Origin: Agrobacterium tumefaciens
GTDB taxonomy: Bacteria; Pseudomonadota; Alphaproteobacteria; Rhizobiales; Rhizobiaceae
DNA: 64,000 bases
Assembly: GCF_017726655.1 (NCBI RefSeq)
Contig: NZ_CP072309.1
Span: 427,501 to 491,500 of the forward strand
Reading direction: 5' to 3'
How positions within the stretch are numbered: the first letter of the stretch is position 1; each line of letters starts with the position of its first letter. A program made the translations under genes and the position numbers. The notes under the pieces were generated by a model that did no database searches, was not told the origin of the DNA, and saw only the letters and a program-made list of their open reading frames with translations. Positions 10,644 through 18,684 of the stretch are shown here, piece by piece.

Positions 10644-11032
10644 AGCCTTGACCAGTACCATCCCATTTTCCCGCCGGCTCTTTCAGAAGACGGACGGACA
10701 AGAACACACCCAGTCGGCCCTTCATGACAAAGAGCCTCAAGTTGCGGGTCTCTTAGCGAAAAGCCGGGGGGCACGCAATGCCGTTTATGAACCATGCGGT
10801 ACGCCTTTTGAGCGCCTGCAAGATGTTCGGATTGTCGGCTCGAATCTCTGGCGGGATAAAGCACCCGTAAAAGAGCGTACCGCGGTGCACTGTACAAATG
10901 GCGCCATTCGCAGTATGAGCGCGGCAATGCAACCGGCCAGATGGCCGAAATGGCCAGTATCGGCTGCCCCGGAGACTTTAGGACCTATTGGTTTCGGGCG
11001 GATGCGGGCAGCTCATATCCGAAAGACGGTAG
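10644..11032. other. Divergent intergenic region lysC / DEAD-box helicase (389 bp)
   Basis: No supportable protein gene. It must contain the promoters of lysC (minus) and the helicase (plus). Several short GC-rich inverted or repeated motifs occur, such as the GGCCAG/ATGGCC cluster near 10935-10965, but I cannot assign a riboswitch or sRNA. The length leaves room for a structured 5' leader of the helicase. Confidence 0.45.
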
Positions 11033-12880
11033 ATGACAGACACCCAGGGTATCGCCCCGGCGATCGCGCAGGCGTTGGAAAAACGCGGCTACAAAGACTT
11101 GACCCCCGTGCAGCAGGCCATGCTTGCGCCGGAACTTGCCGACAAGGACGCGCTGGTTTCCGCGCAGACCGGTTCCGGCAAAACCGTTGCCTTCGGCATC
11201 GCGCTTGCGACCACGCTGCTGCGTGACAACACCCGTTTCGGCCAGGCCGCCGCGCCTCTGGCGCTTGCCATTGCTCCCACACGTGAACTGGCCATGCAGG
11301 TCAAGCGCGAGCTGGAATGGCTTTACGAATTTGCTGGCGTCTCCATTGCCTCCTGCGTCGGCGGCATGGATATCCGCAATGAGCGCCGGGCGCTGGAGCG
11401 CGGTGCGCATATCGTCGTCGGCACGCCCGGCCGTCTCTGCGACCACATCAAGCGCAATGCGCTCGATCTCTCGTCGATCCGCGCTGTCGTGCTCGACGAA
11501 GCCGACGAGATGCTGGACCTGGGCTTCCGCGAAGATCTGGAATTCATTCTGGAAGAATCGCCAGAAGATCGCCGTACGCTGATGTTCTCGGCAACCGTGC
11601 CGCGCAGCATCGCAAAGCTGGCCGAGAGCTATCAGAAGAATGCCGTTCGCATCGCAACTGCTTCCGAGCAGAAGCAGCATGTCGATATCGAATATCGCGC
11701 CATGCTGGTGACGCCCGCCGATCGCGAGAACGCCATTATCAATGCGCTGCGTTTTTACGAAGCCCGCAACGCCATCGTGTTTTGCTCCACCCGCGCCGCG
11801 GTCAATCATCTGACGGCACGCCTCAACAATCGCGGCTTTTCGGTCGTGGCTCTCTCGGGCGAACTCACCCAGAACGAGCGCACACATGCCCTGCAGGCCA
11901 TGCGCGACGGCCGCGCCCGCGTTTGCGTTGCGACTGACGTTGCCGCCCGCGGTATCGATCTTCCGGGTCTCGAACTCGTAATTCACGCCGACCTGCCGAC
12001 CAATTCCGAGACGCTTCTCCACCGTTCCGGCCGCACAGGCCGTGCCGGGCAGAAGGGCGTCAGCGCCGTTGTCGTGCCTGTCACGCAGCGTCGCAAGGCT
12101 GAACGCCTGCTGGAAGGCGCGAAGGTCAGCGCCGCCTGGGTTCACCCGCCATCTGCGGAAGAAATCATCGAGCGTGATGGTGCGCGGCTTCTGGCCGACC
12201 CGTCGCTGATGGAGGCCGTGGCCGAGGACGAACGCGATTTCGTCACCAAGCTGCTGGACCAGCATGGCGCAGAAAAGGTTGCCGCCGCCTTCGTGCGCCT
12301 CTATCACGCCGGACGGTCTGCTCCCGAGGATATCACCGAGGTGTCGCTCGACAACAGCCGCAAGCCGCGCCGCGACAGTTTCGAAACGGTTGAGAACAAC
12401 GCACCGCGTCGCGAGCGTTCCGATTTCGCCGACAGCGCCTGGTTTTCGCTGTCCGTCGGTCGCAAGCAGAGTGCCGAACCGCGCTGGCTGATCCCGATGC
12501 TCTGCCGCTTCGGCAAGATCACCCGCCAGGATATCGGCGCGATCCGCATGCAGCAGACCGAGACCTTCGTGGAACTGGCCGCCGACGCCGTCGACCGCTT
12601 CACCTCCGCCATCGGTAAGGACATGACCCTCGAAAAGGGCATTCGTCTGAAGGCGCTGGAAGGCAAGCCGGAAATGACCGGCGGCTTCCGCGAAGACACG
12701 CGCCCGGCCAAGGCCCAGCGGAAGTTCAGCAAGTCAGACAACGCGAGCGCCCCCCGCGATGACCGCAAGGGCGACGACAAGCCCTGGAAAAAGAAAAAGG
12801 CCTTTGGCGACAAGCCGAAATATGAAGGCAAAAAGGACAAGCCTTTCGAGAAGCGCGGACCGAAGCCGACGAAGGGCTGA
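11033..12880 (+). CDS. DEAD/DEAH-box ATP-dependent RNA helicase
   Basis: A 615-residue RNA helicase with the complete motif set: Q motif (PVQQAML), Walker A AQTGSGKT near residue 45, PTRELAMQ, Walker B DEAD (VLDEADEMLDLGF), SAT (MFSATVPRS), and the C-terminal VATDVAARGIDLP and HRSGRTGRAG motifs. Residues about 455-560 look like a DbpA-type RNA-binding domain, and the tail is Lys/Arg-rich. Likely roles are ribosome assembly, cold adaptation or mRNA turnover. It resembles DeaD/CsdA in architecture, but I do not assign the symbol. A long upstream region may hold a regulatory leader. Confidence 0.93.
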   Translation: MTDTQGIAPAIAQALEKRGYKDLTPVQQAMLAPELADKDALVSAQTGSGKTVAFGIALATTLLRDNTRFGQAAAPLALAIAPTRELAMQVKRELEWLYEFAGVSIASCVGGMDIRNERRALERGAHIVVGTPGRLCDHIKRNALDLSSIRAVVLDEADEMLDLGFREDLEFILEESPEDRRTLMFSATVPRSIAKLAESYQKNAVRIATASEQKQHVDIEYRAMLVTPADRENAIINALRFYEARNAIVFCSTRAAVNHLTARLNNRGFSVVALSGELTQNERTHALQAMRDGRARVCVATDVAARGIDLPGLELVIHADLPTNSETLLHRSGRTGRAGQKGVSAVVVPVTQRRKAERLLEGAKVSAAWVHPPSAEEIIERDGARLLADPSLMEAVAEDERDFVTKLLDQHGAEKVAAAFVRLYHAGRSAPEDITEVSLDNSRKPRRDSFETVENNAPRRERSDFADSAWFSLSVGRKQSAEPRWLIPMLCRFGKITRQDIGAIRMQQTETFVELAADAVDRFTSAIGKDMTLEKGIRLKALEGKPEMTGGFREDTRPAKAQRKFSKSDNASAPRDDRKGDDKPWKKKKAFGDKPKYEGKKDKPFEKRGPKPTKG

Positions 12881-12953
12881 GGACGTCCTTCGTTTTTGGC
12901 TCTTGCAGGAAAATGGGTCCCTTTTTGTGGGACTCAAGCCGGTCGACGACCTC

Positions 12954-13072
12954 CTCCGTCATGCCGGACCTGATCCGGCATCCAGCCAGGACGCGTCTGC
13001 GTCGTGAGAAGACCCTTTTGCGATCAAAGACTTGATCGCGCTAGACCCCGGATCAAGTCCGGTTTGACGGAG
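12954..13072 (+). repeat. 119-bp intergenic mosaic repeat, copy 1
   Basis: Starts with CTCCGTCATGCCGGAC and ends with a near-complementary GTCCGG..TGACGGAG, so the ends form terminal inverted repeats. It also contains an internal GATCAAAGACTTGATC palindrome. A second copy of exactly the same length lies at 61319-61437 in inverted orientation. It resembles the short palindromic intergenic mosaic elements (RIME-like) of rhizobia. No coding potential. Confidence 0.8.
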
Positions 13073-13118
13073 CGGGGATGCGAAAACTTTGCAATCGATT
13101 CAGGTCGACAGATTCAGC

Positions 13119-13146
13119 AAAAAGCCCCGCTTTCGCGGGGCTTTCT
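13119..13146 (-). terminator. Rho-independent terminator of the carboxynorspermidine operon
   Basis: Perfect 10-bp stem (13121-13130 with 13135-13144) with a TTTC loop and T-rich flanks, 29 bases after the stop codon of the minus-strand gene. It may also end helicase read-through from the other side. Confidence 0.8.
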
Positions 13147-13172
13147 ATTTAACGCAATCAAAACGCCTGCGC

Positions 13173-14411
13173 TCAGAATTCCAGAGCGCGATCGCCGTTT
13201 TCGTCCTTGATGCGGTTCGGAAGACCGATCTTGTTCAGAAGGTTCAGGAACGGCTTCGGCGGCAGTTCTTCGACGTTTGCCATCTGCTTCACATCCCATT
13301 CACCTGTCGCGATCAACATGGCGGCAGCGACCGGCGGAACGCCGGCGGTGTAGGAAATGCCCTGCGAACCGACTTCTTCGTAAGCGTCCTTGTGGTCGGC
13401 CACATTGTAGATGAAGACTTCGCGTTCCTTGCCGTCCTTGATACCCTTGACGATATCGCCGATACAGGTCTTGCCGACGTAATCGGGCGCGAGCGAGGAC
13501 GGATCGGGCAGCACGGCCTTGACCACCTTGAGCGGCACGACTTCCAGACCTTCCGCCGTCTTGACCGGCTTTTCGGACAAGAGGCCAAGGTTCTTCAGCA
13601 CGGTGAAGACGTTGATGTAGTGATCGCCGAAGCCCATCCAGAAGCGCACATCGGCACCGTCCATGTTCTTGGAAAGCGAATGCACCTCGTCATGGCCGGT
13701 CATATAAGCCTTCTGCTTGCCGACGACGGGCAGATCGAATTCCTGGCCAACTTCGAACATCTGGTTCGTCTGCCACTGGCCATTCTGCCAGGAATAAACG
13801 ACGCCCGTGAATTCGCGGAAATTGATTTCCGGATCGAAGTTGGTGGAGAACCAGCGGCCGTGGCTGCCGGCGTTGATATCGACGATATCGACCGACGTGA
13901 CCTTGTCGAAATACTCATCCTTGGCAAGGCGCGCATAGGCGTTGACCACGCCCGGGTCGAAACCGACGCCGAGAATGGCGGTAATGCCCTTTTCCTTGCA
14001 TTCCTCCGCGCGCTTCCACTCGTAGTTTCCGTACCACGGCGGCGTCTCGCAGATCTTGGTCGGATCCTCGTGGATCGCCGTATCCATATAGGCAACCCCC
14101 GTGTCCATGCAGGCACGAAGAACGGACATGTTGACAAAAGCCGAACCGACATTGATGACGATTTCCACGCCGGTTTTCTTGATCAAGGCTTTTGTCGCCT
14201 CGATATCCATCGCGTCAAGCGCATGGGCCTCAAGCTTCACTTCCGTCTTGAGGCTCTTCTTTTCGCGTACGGACTCGACAATCTTGCGGCACTTTTCCAA
14301 GGTCCGTGACGCAATATGAATGTCTCCCAATACATCGCTGTTCTGGGCGCATTTATGCGCCACGACCTGTGCTACGCCACCGGCGCCGATGATCAGAACG
14401 TTCTTCTTCAT
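13173..14411 (-). CDS. Carboxynorspermidine synthase (saccharopine dehydrogenase family)
   Basis: A 412-residue NAD(P)-dependent enzyme with an N-terminal Rossmann motif (LIIGAGGVAQVVAHKC) and the saccharopine-dehydrogenase C-terminal fold. It condenses L-aspartate beta-semialdehyde with a diamine (putrescine here, giving carboxyspermidine). The preceding gene encodes the matching decarboxylase, which is the main reason to choose this role over lysine metabolism, although databases often label it lys1 or saccharopine dehydrogenase. The start at 14411 has AAGGAGG about 11 bases upstream. A terminator follows. In A. tumefaciens this pathway is known to make spermidine needed for growth. Confidence 0.9.
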   Translation of the reverse strand: MKKNVLIIGAGGVAQVVAHKCAQNSDVLGDIHIASRTLEKCRKIVESVREKKSLKTEVKLEAHALDAMDIEATKALIKKTGVEIVINVGSAFVNMSVLRACMDTGVAYMDTAIHEDPTKICETPPWYGNYEWKRAEECKEKGITAILGVGFDPGVVNAYARLAKDEYFDKVTSVDIVDINAGSHGRWFSTNFDPEINFREFTGVVYSWQNGQWQTNQMFEVGQEFDLPVVGKQKAYMTGHDEVHSLSKNMDGADVRFWMGFGDHYINVFTVLKNLGLLSEKPVKTAEGLEVVPLKVVKAVLPDPSSLAPDYVGKTCIGDIVKGIKDGKEREVFIYNVADHKDAYEEVGSQGISYTAGVPPVAAAMLIATGEWDVKQMANVEELPPKPFLNLLNKIGLPNRIKDENGDRALEF

Positions 14412-14470
14412 TTCAGGTGATGCCTCCTTTTCCCCGCAGGGATGAGCTTCGTTGGATGTTGAAACAGGGT

Positions 14471-15568
14471 TTAAGACAGGCTTTGCTCGAAATCGGCAAA
14501 GTCGAATTCACGAACGGCGCGAACCGAGCCGTCGAGTTCCTTGATGGCGATCGTCGGCATCTTGACACCGTTGAACCAGTTCTTCTTGACCATGGTATAG
14601 CCGGCAGCATCCTGGAAGGAGATGCGGTCACCGACCTTCAGCTCCTTGTCGAAACGGAAATCGCCGAAGATATCACCGGCGAGGCAGGACTTGCCGCAGA
14701 CCATGTAGGGATGTTCGCCCTCGTTCGGCGAAACCTTGGCGCTCTCGCGATAGATCAAGAGATCGAGCATATGCGCCTCGATCGAACTGTCGACGATGGC
14801 GAGGTTCTTGCCGTTGAACAGCGTGTCGAGAACGGTCACTTCGAGCGTCGTGCTCTTCGTGATCGACGCTTCGCCCGGCTCGAGATACACCTGAACGCCG
14901 TATTTTTCGGAGAAGGCGCGCAGACGGTCGCAGAACTGGTCGAGCGGGTAATCGTCTCCGGTAAAGTGGATGCCGCCACCGAGGCTTACCCATTCGGCGC
15001 GCGACAGCAGCGATCCGAATTTCTCCTCGATCTGCGTCAACATGCGGTCAAACAGGGAAAAATCGCTGTTTTCGCAATTGTTGTGAATCATGAAGCCGGA
15101 AATCCGGTCCATCACCTTGTCAACCTTGGCGACATCCCATTCGCCGAGACGGCTGAAAGGACGTGCGGGATCGGCGAGGTCGAAGCTCGAGGAGCTGACC
15201 TGCGGATTGAGGCGCAGACCGCGCGTGATGCCAGATGCCTTGTCGGCAAAACGCTCCAGCTGACCGATCGAATTGAAGATGATCTTGTCCGCATTCGCAA
15301 TGACGTCGTCGATTTCGTAATCAGCGTAGGCCACGGAGTAGGCATGGGTCTCGCCGCCGAATTTCTCGCGCCCGAGACGGACTTCATAAAGCGACGATGA
15401 GGTCGTGCCGTCCATATATTGCGACATGAAATCGAAGACCGACCAAGTCGCAAAGCATTTCAACGCCAGCAGCGCCTTGGCGCCGGATTTTTCACGCACA
15501 TAGGCAATCTTCTCCATGTTGCGGAGGAGTTTTGTCTTGTCGATCAGGTAATAAGGCGTCTGCAGCAT
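14471..15568 (-). CDS. nspC: Carboxynorspermidine decarboxylase
   Basis: A PLP-dependent alanine-racemase-fold decarboxylase, 365 residues. It removes the carboxylate from carboxy(nor)spermidine, giving spermidine in this group. Supporting features are the N-terminal TPYYLIDKTKLLRN with the PLP lysine region ALLALKCFATW, the glycine-rich phosphate-binding stretch SLGGGIHFT, and the C-terminal CGKSCLAGDIFGDF with the catalytic cysteine. It is first in a two-gene operon with the synthase, 59 bp apart. The start ATG at 15568 lacks a strong ribosome-binding site but the N-terminus is conserved. Confidence 0.93.
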   Translation of the reverse strand: MLQTPYYLIDKTKLLRNMEKIAYVREKSGAKALLALKCFATWSVFDFMSQYMDGTTSSSLYEVRLGREKFGGETHAYSVAYADYEIDDVIANADKIIFNSIGQLERFADKASGITRGLRLNPQVSSSSFDLADPARPFSRLGEWDVAKVDKVMDRISGFMIHNNCENSDFSLFDRMLTQIEEKFGSLLSRAEWVSLGGGIHFTGDDYPLDQFCDRLRAFSEKYGVQVYLEPGEASITKSTTLEVTVLDTLFNGKNLAIVDSSIEAHMLDLLIYRESAKVSPNEGEHPYMVCGKSCLAGDIFGDFRFDKELKVGDRISFQDAAGYTMVKKNWFNGVKMPTIAIKELDGSVRAVREFDFADFEQSLS

Positions 15569-15715
15569 GTCGTTTCACATATTGATTGAAGTCAACGTCG
15601 GTCTTGGATGATGGGCCTTATATGATGCTTGTGACAGGAAAACAAATGTCCGGGGGTGAATTCCTTCAAAAAGGCCTTTCCCTGAAAATCGGACGAATAA
15701 AACACATGACGTTAC

Positions 15716-15740
15716 GGAACCAAGCCTAAGCGGGCGCGTT
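15716..15740 (+). promoter_or_regulatory. Sigma-EcfG promoter of the DUF883/holin-like operon
   Basis: Exact GGAAC (15716-15720), 16-base spacer, CGTT (15737-15740). It lies about 108 bases upstream of the DUF883 start in the nspC divergent region. Confidence 0.8.
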
Positions 15741-15847
15741 TCCATCGCGGACAGGCGGGTGTTTCTGCCGCCGTAACGAGAGTTAAACGGCGGCGGTTTC
15801 TGACACGTCGCAACCCCGATCAACGATGTTCAGGAAGGACTTTACTC

Positions 15848-16192
15848 ATGGCAAGCGTGCGTAGCAGCGTTAACGACAAGATCCAGCAATCCCTCGAAAG
15901 CGGTGATGCAGCCGACGTGGCAGCCCAGCTCTCCCAGCTTCGCGAAGACCTGGCAAATCTTGCCAAGAGTGTGAAGGCGCTTGGCGTTGGCGCTTCGTAT
16001 GAACTGAAAGCGCAGGCAGCGCGCGTTGCTGACGATGCGATCTCTGCGTCCAGCGACATGGCCGACACCGTCCGCAACGAAATCTCGACGCTGAACGACA
16101 ACCTTACCGATCAGGTCCAGAAGAACCCGTTGCAATCGCTCGGCATTGCCGTTGGCGTCGGCTTCGTTCTCGCTCTCCTGACGCGTCGATAA
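15848..16192 (+). CDS. DUF883 family (YqjD/ElaB-type) membrane-anchored protein
   Basis: A 114-residue protein made of a long amphipathic helical region (about 1-85, Ala/Ser/Asp/Gln-rich with heptad character), a conserved KNPLQSLGIAVGVGFVLALL segment forming a single C-terminal membrane helix, and a terminal TRR. E. coli members of this family (YqjD, ElaB) are inner-membrane proteins made in stationary phase and bind ribosomes. AGGAAGGA precedes the ATG. It is followed 4 bp later by the holin-like gene, and the full-consensus EcfG promoter upstream fits a stress role. Confidence 0.85.
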   Translation: MASVRSSVNDKIQQSLESGDAADVAAQLSQLREDLANLAKSVKALGVGASYELKAQAARVADDAISASSDMADTVRNEISTLNDNLTDQVQKNPLQSLGIAVGVGFVLALLTRR

Positions 16193-16196
16193 GCTC

Positions 16197-16634
16197 ATGC
16201 TTGAGGCATTGCTGGTTTATCTGGGAGAGACCCAGCGTGAAGGCCGCGTCGTCACCCGACGACTGCGGTCAGTCATAATACTATCGGTACTTGCTGGGAT
16301 ATTTTTCCTCATCGCCTTCGTCGCAGCGGTCGTGGCGGGTTCCATCTATCTTGCCCGTCATGTCGGGGCCGGACCGGCGGCCCTCGTTGTTGCGGGTGCG
16401 GCATTCCTTCTCGGCGTCATCATGTTGGTCGCGCTTGCGATCCTCAAACGTCCCCGGGTTTATGCCACGAGGCCGATTTCTCCGCTTGCTGCCACTGCGC
16501 CTTTGACGGCGGCACCGCTTGCTCTGCAATCTCTGCTTTCACTCGCAATTCAGGCGCGGCCCTATGCCACCCTTGCCGTCGCAGTGGCCGCAGGTTTCCT
16601 CGCGACTAGAGTAGGTACGAAAAAGACCAAGTGA
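16197..16634 (+). CDS. Phage-holin-family / YqjE-type membrane protein
   Basis: A 145-residue protein with two strong membrane helices in the first half (about residues 27-50 and 56-80) and a third hydrophobic segment near the C-terminus (about 115-138, ATLAVAVAAGFLATRVG). It matches the holin-3/YqjE family that accompanies DUF883 proteins (yqjD-yqjE in E. coli). It starts 4 bp after the DUF883 stop and is almost certainly co-transcribed. Despite the family name there is no sign of prophage around it. Probable function: membrane partner of the DUF883 protein under stress. Confidence 0.78.
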   Translation: MLEALLVYLGETQREGRVVTRRLRSVIILSVLAGIFFLIAFVAAVVAGSIYLARHVGAGPAALVVAGAAFLLGVIMLVALAILKRPRVYATRPISPLAATAPLTAAPLALQSLLSLAIQARPYATLAVAVAAGFLATRVGTKKTK

Positions 16635-16658
16635 TTTCTTGGCAGGCGAACCGAACCA

Positions 16659-16694
16659 ACCGCGCATCCAAGCCATGGATGCGCGGTTTTTTTT
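16659..16694 (+). terminator. Strong rho-independent terminator after the holin-like gene
   Basis: Perfect 12-bp GC-rich stem (16659-16670 with 16676-16687) followed by eight T residues. Confidence 0.92.
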
Positions 16695-16806
16695 ATGTTA
16701 CCGGCGAAGGATAAATTGGCTTGGGGCTTCCCGCGCCTCGCCGCCCTTTTTTGAACACAGTGAAATACAGTCTCGGGCGCGTCCATAATTTTCTGAAAGG
16801 CAATTG

Positions 16807-17790
16807 ATGAAGAAGAAAGTTCTTGTCGTTGGCGGCGCCGGTTATATCGGTTCGCACACCTGCCTGCTGCTCTCTGAAAGAGGCTATGAGCCCGTCGTTT
16901 TCGACAATCTGTCCAATGGGCACGAGGAATTTGTCCGCTGGGGGCCATTTGAACAGGGCGATATTCGCGACCGGGCACGGCTGGACGAGGTTTTCGCAAA
17001 ACATAAGCCTGAAGCGGTCCTTCATTTCGCCGCGCTGATCGAAGTCGGCGAATCCGTCAAGCAGCCGGTTGCCTTCTACGACAATAACGTCGTCGGATCT
17101 CTCAACCTGCTTTCCGCCGCCATCGACGCTGGCGTGACGGCCTTTGTTTTCTCCTCCACCTGCGCGACCTATGGTTTGCCTGAACAGGTGCCGATCGATG
17201 AGACACATCGCCAAGCGCCCATAAACCCCTACGGCCGCACCAAGTGGGTCGTAGAGCAGGCACTGAAGGATTATAGCACCTATAAAGGCCTGCGCTCGGT
17301 AATGCTGCGCTACTTCAACGCCGCCGGCGCGGACTTTGAAGGCCGCATCGGTGAATGGCACAAGCCTGAAACCCACGCGATCCCGCTTGCCATCGAGGCA
17401 GCGCTAGGCAGGCGACAGGGCTTCAAGGTGTTCGGCACCGACTACGATACGCGCGACGGCACATGCGTGCGCGATTATATCCACATCCTCGATCTCGCCG
17501 ACGCGCATGTGCGGGCGGTGGACTACCTGCTCGGCGGCGGCGAGACTGTCGAGCTCAATCTCGGGACCGGAACTGGCACCACGGTGAAGGAATTGCTGGC
17601 CGCCATTTCTGAAGTTTCCGGCCGTCCCTTCCCTGTCGAGTATACGGAGCGCCGCGATGGGGACTCGACGACCCTCGTAGCCAACAACGACAAGGCGCGG
17701 GACGTTCTCGGCTGGCAACCGCGTTACACGCTACACGACATCATCAAGTCCGCCTGGGCGTGGCATTCCTCCCGCAACGCTGGCGACTGA
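16807..17790 (+). CDS. galE: UDP-glucose 4-epimerase
   Basis: Interconverts UDP-glucose and UDP-galactose, feeding exopolysaccharide and LPS synthesis. The 327-residue protein has the NAD-binding GGAGYIGSH at the N-terminus, the catalytic SSTCATYG and YGRTKW (Tyr-x-x-x-Lys), and the conserved LRYFNAAGAD and GTGTGTTVKELL segments. The ATG at 16807 is preferred over a TTG immediately before it; GAAAGG lies upstream. It appears monocistronic and convergent with the PRC-barrel gene. Confidence 0.96.
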   Translation: MKKKVLVVGGAGYIGSHTCLLLSERGYEPVVFDNLSNGHEEFVRWGPFEQGDIRDRARLDEVFAKHKPEAVLHFAALIEVGESVKQPVAFYDNNVVGSLNLLSAAIDAGVTAFVFSSTCATYGLPEQVPIDETHRQAPINPYGRTKWVVEQALKDYSTYKGLRSVMLRYFNAAGADFEGRIGEWHKPETHAIPLAIEAALGRRQGFKVFGTDYDTRDGTCVRDYIHILDLADAHVRAVDYLLGGGETVELNLGTGTGTTVKELLAAISEVSGRPFPVEYTERRDGDSTTLVANNDKARDVLGWQPRYTLHDIIKSAWAWHSSRNAGD

Positions 17791-17794
17791 GCAC

Positions 17795-17822
17795 AAAAAA
17801 GCACCGACCTTTCGGTCGGTGC
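17795..17822 (-). terminator. Terminator between galE and the PRC-barrel gene
   Basis: Nine-bp stem (GCACCGACC ... GGTCGGTGC, 17801-17822). On the minus strand it is followed by a run of six T, so it mainly ends the PRC-barrel transcript; on the plus strand it directly follows galE. Confidence 0.75.
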
Positions 17823-17878
17823 CTCGCGCGGGACTGCCAGTTCAGGCCTGTCCCGCTCCTGCCTCCCAGGTAACCTTA

Positions 17879-18451
17879 TCAGGGCTTGGTGGCGGAAGTC
17901 GTCGTGCCGTCAGGCGTCGCCGGTGCAGCAGCATTCTGCTCGCTGGCCTTCTGCTCGAGGGTCTTGAACTCGGGCGCGGCCTTCAGCGTTTCTGCCGTTT
18001 CGGTCGTCGTCAGGCGAATGGTGCCGTCCTCGACGTTACGGGTCATCGTGATCTTCTCCATGGGAACGGCGACGTCCTTTGCGCCGATTCCGAGGAAGCC
18101 ACCAACGCCGATGACGGCTGCGACCAGACCGCCATCCTGTTCCATGATGAGGTTTGTCACGTTACCGATGCTTTCATCGGCACCAGTGTAAACGGACTTG
18201 CCGATATAGTCGTTCGCGCTCACCTGATTTTCACCCTGCTGAGTGATGTAAGCGCCGCCCGTGGTTGCAGCAGCGGTGTCACCAGCTGTCGGGGCGGAAG
18301 GGGTCATCGGTGTAGCAGAAGGGCTTGCCGGCTCGGTTGCGCCCGGGGTTGCCGGTGCCGGCTGCGTCGTTCCCTGAGCGATGGCAAGCGGCGCGAAAGC
18401 GGTGGTACCCATCAGAGCGGCGGTAAACAGAGTTGCGAGTTTCTTGGTCAT
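17879..18451 (-). CDS. Exported PRC-barrel domain protein
   Basis: A 190-residue protein with a clear Sec signal peptide (MTKKLATLFTAALMGTTAFAPLAIAQG), a Thr/Pro/Ala-rich linker (about 27-75), and a PRC-barrel fold (about 80-150, with DYIGKSVYTGADESIGNVTNLI and the hydrophobic AAVIGVGGFLGIGAKDVAVP). PRC-barrels are small ligand- or protein-binding modules; periplasmic versions are common in Rhizobiales and often stress-induced, but no biochemical role is established. GGAAGG lies upstream of the ATG, and a full-consensus EcfG promoter lies 80-100 bp upstream. Confidence 0.85.
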   Translation of the reverse strand: MTKKLATLFTAALMGTTAFAPLAIAQGTTQPAPATPGATEPASPSATPMTPSAPTAGDTAAATTGGAYITQQGENQVSANDYIGKSVYTGADESIGNVTNLIMEQDGGLVAAVIGVGGFLGIGAKDVAVPMEKITMTRNVEDGTIRLTTTETAETLKAAPEFKTLEQKASEQNAAAPATPDGTTTSATKP

Positions 18452-18527
18452 TTTCGTACCTTCCTTTCATCGTTCTCAACTGGCCGGCGGGGACATTTCC
18501 TCCGCTCCTCGACCGGTTCGACTGGCA

Positions 18528-18553
18528 AACGGCATGGTTGTTAAAATAGTTCC
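18528..18553 (-). promoter_or_regulatory. Sigma-EcfG promoter of the PRC-barrel gene
   Basis: Minus strand GGAAC (18549-18553), 17-base spacer, CGTT (18528-18531); leader about 70 nt. Confidence 0.78.
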
Positions 18554-18684
18554 GATTTTTCCGATCACGGCTTCGGGAGATGTCGTGAACCACAACATCA
18601 CAAGGTAAAAAATCAGCCATTGCTAATGAGCCGTCGCGCGCTATTATCCATGTGTAACAAAGGGATAAATGCCGGAGTTTTCAC

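Noticed and set aside
12954..13072. CRISPR or insertion sequence
   Set aside because: Single repeat unit with terminal inverted ends, no spacer array and no transposase; fits an intergenic mosaic element.
16197..16634. Prophage holin
   Set aside because: No other phage genes nearby; the gene is coupled to DUF883, which fits the yqjD-yqjE pair instead.
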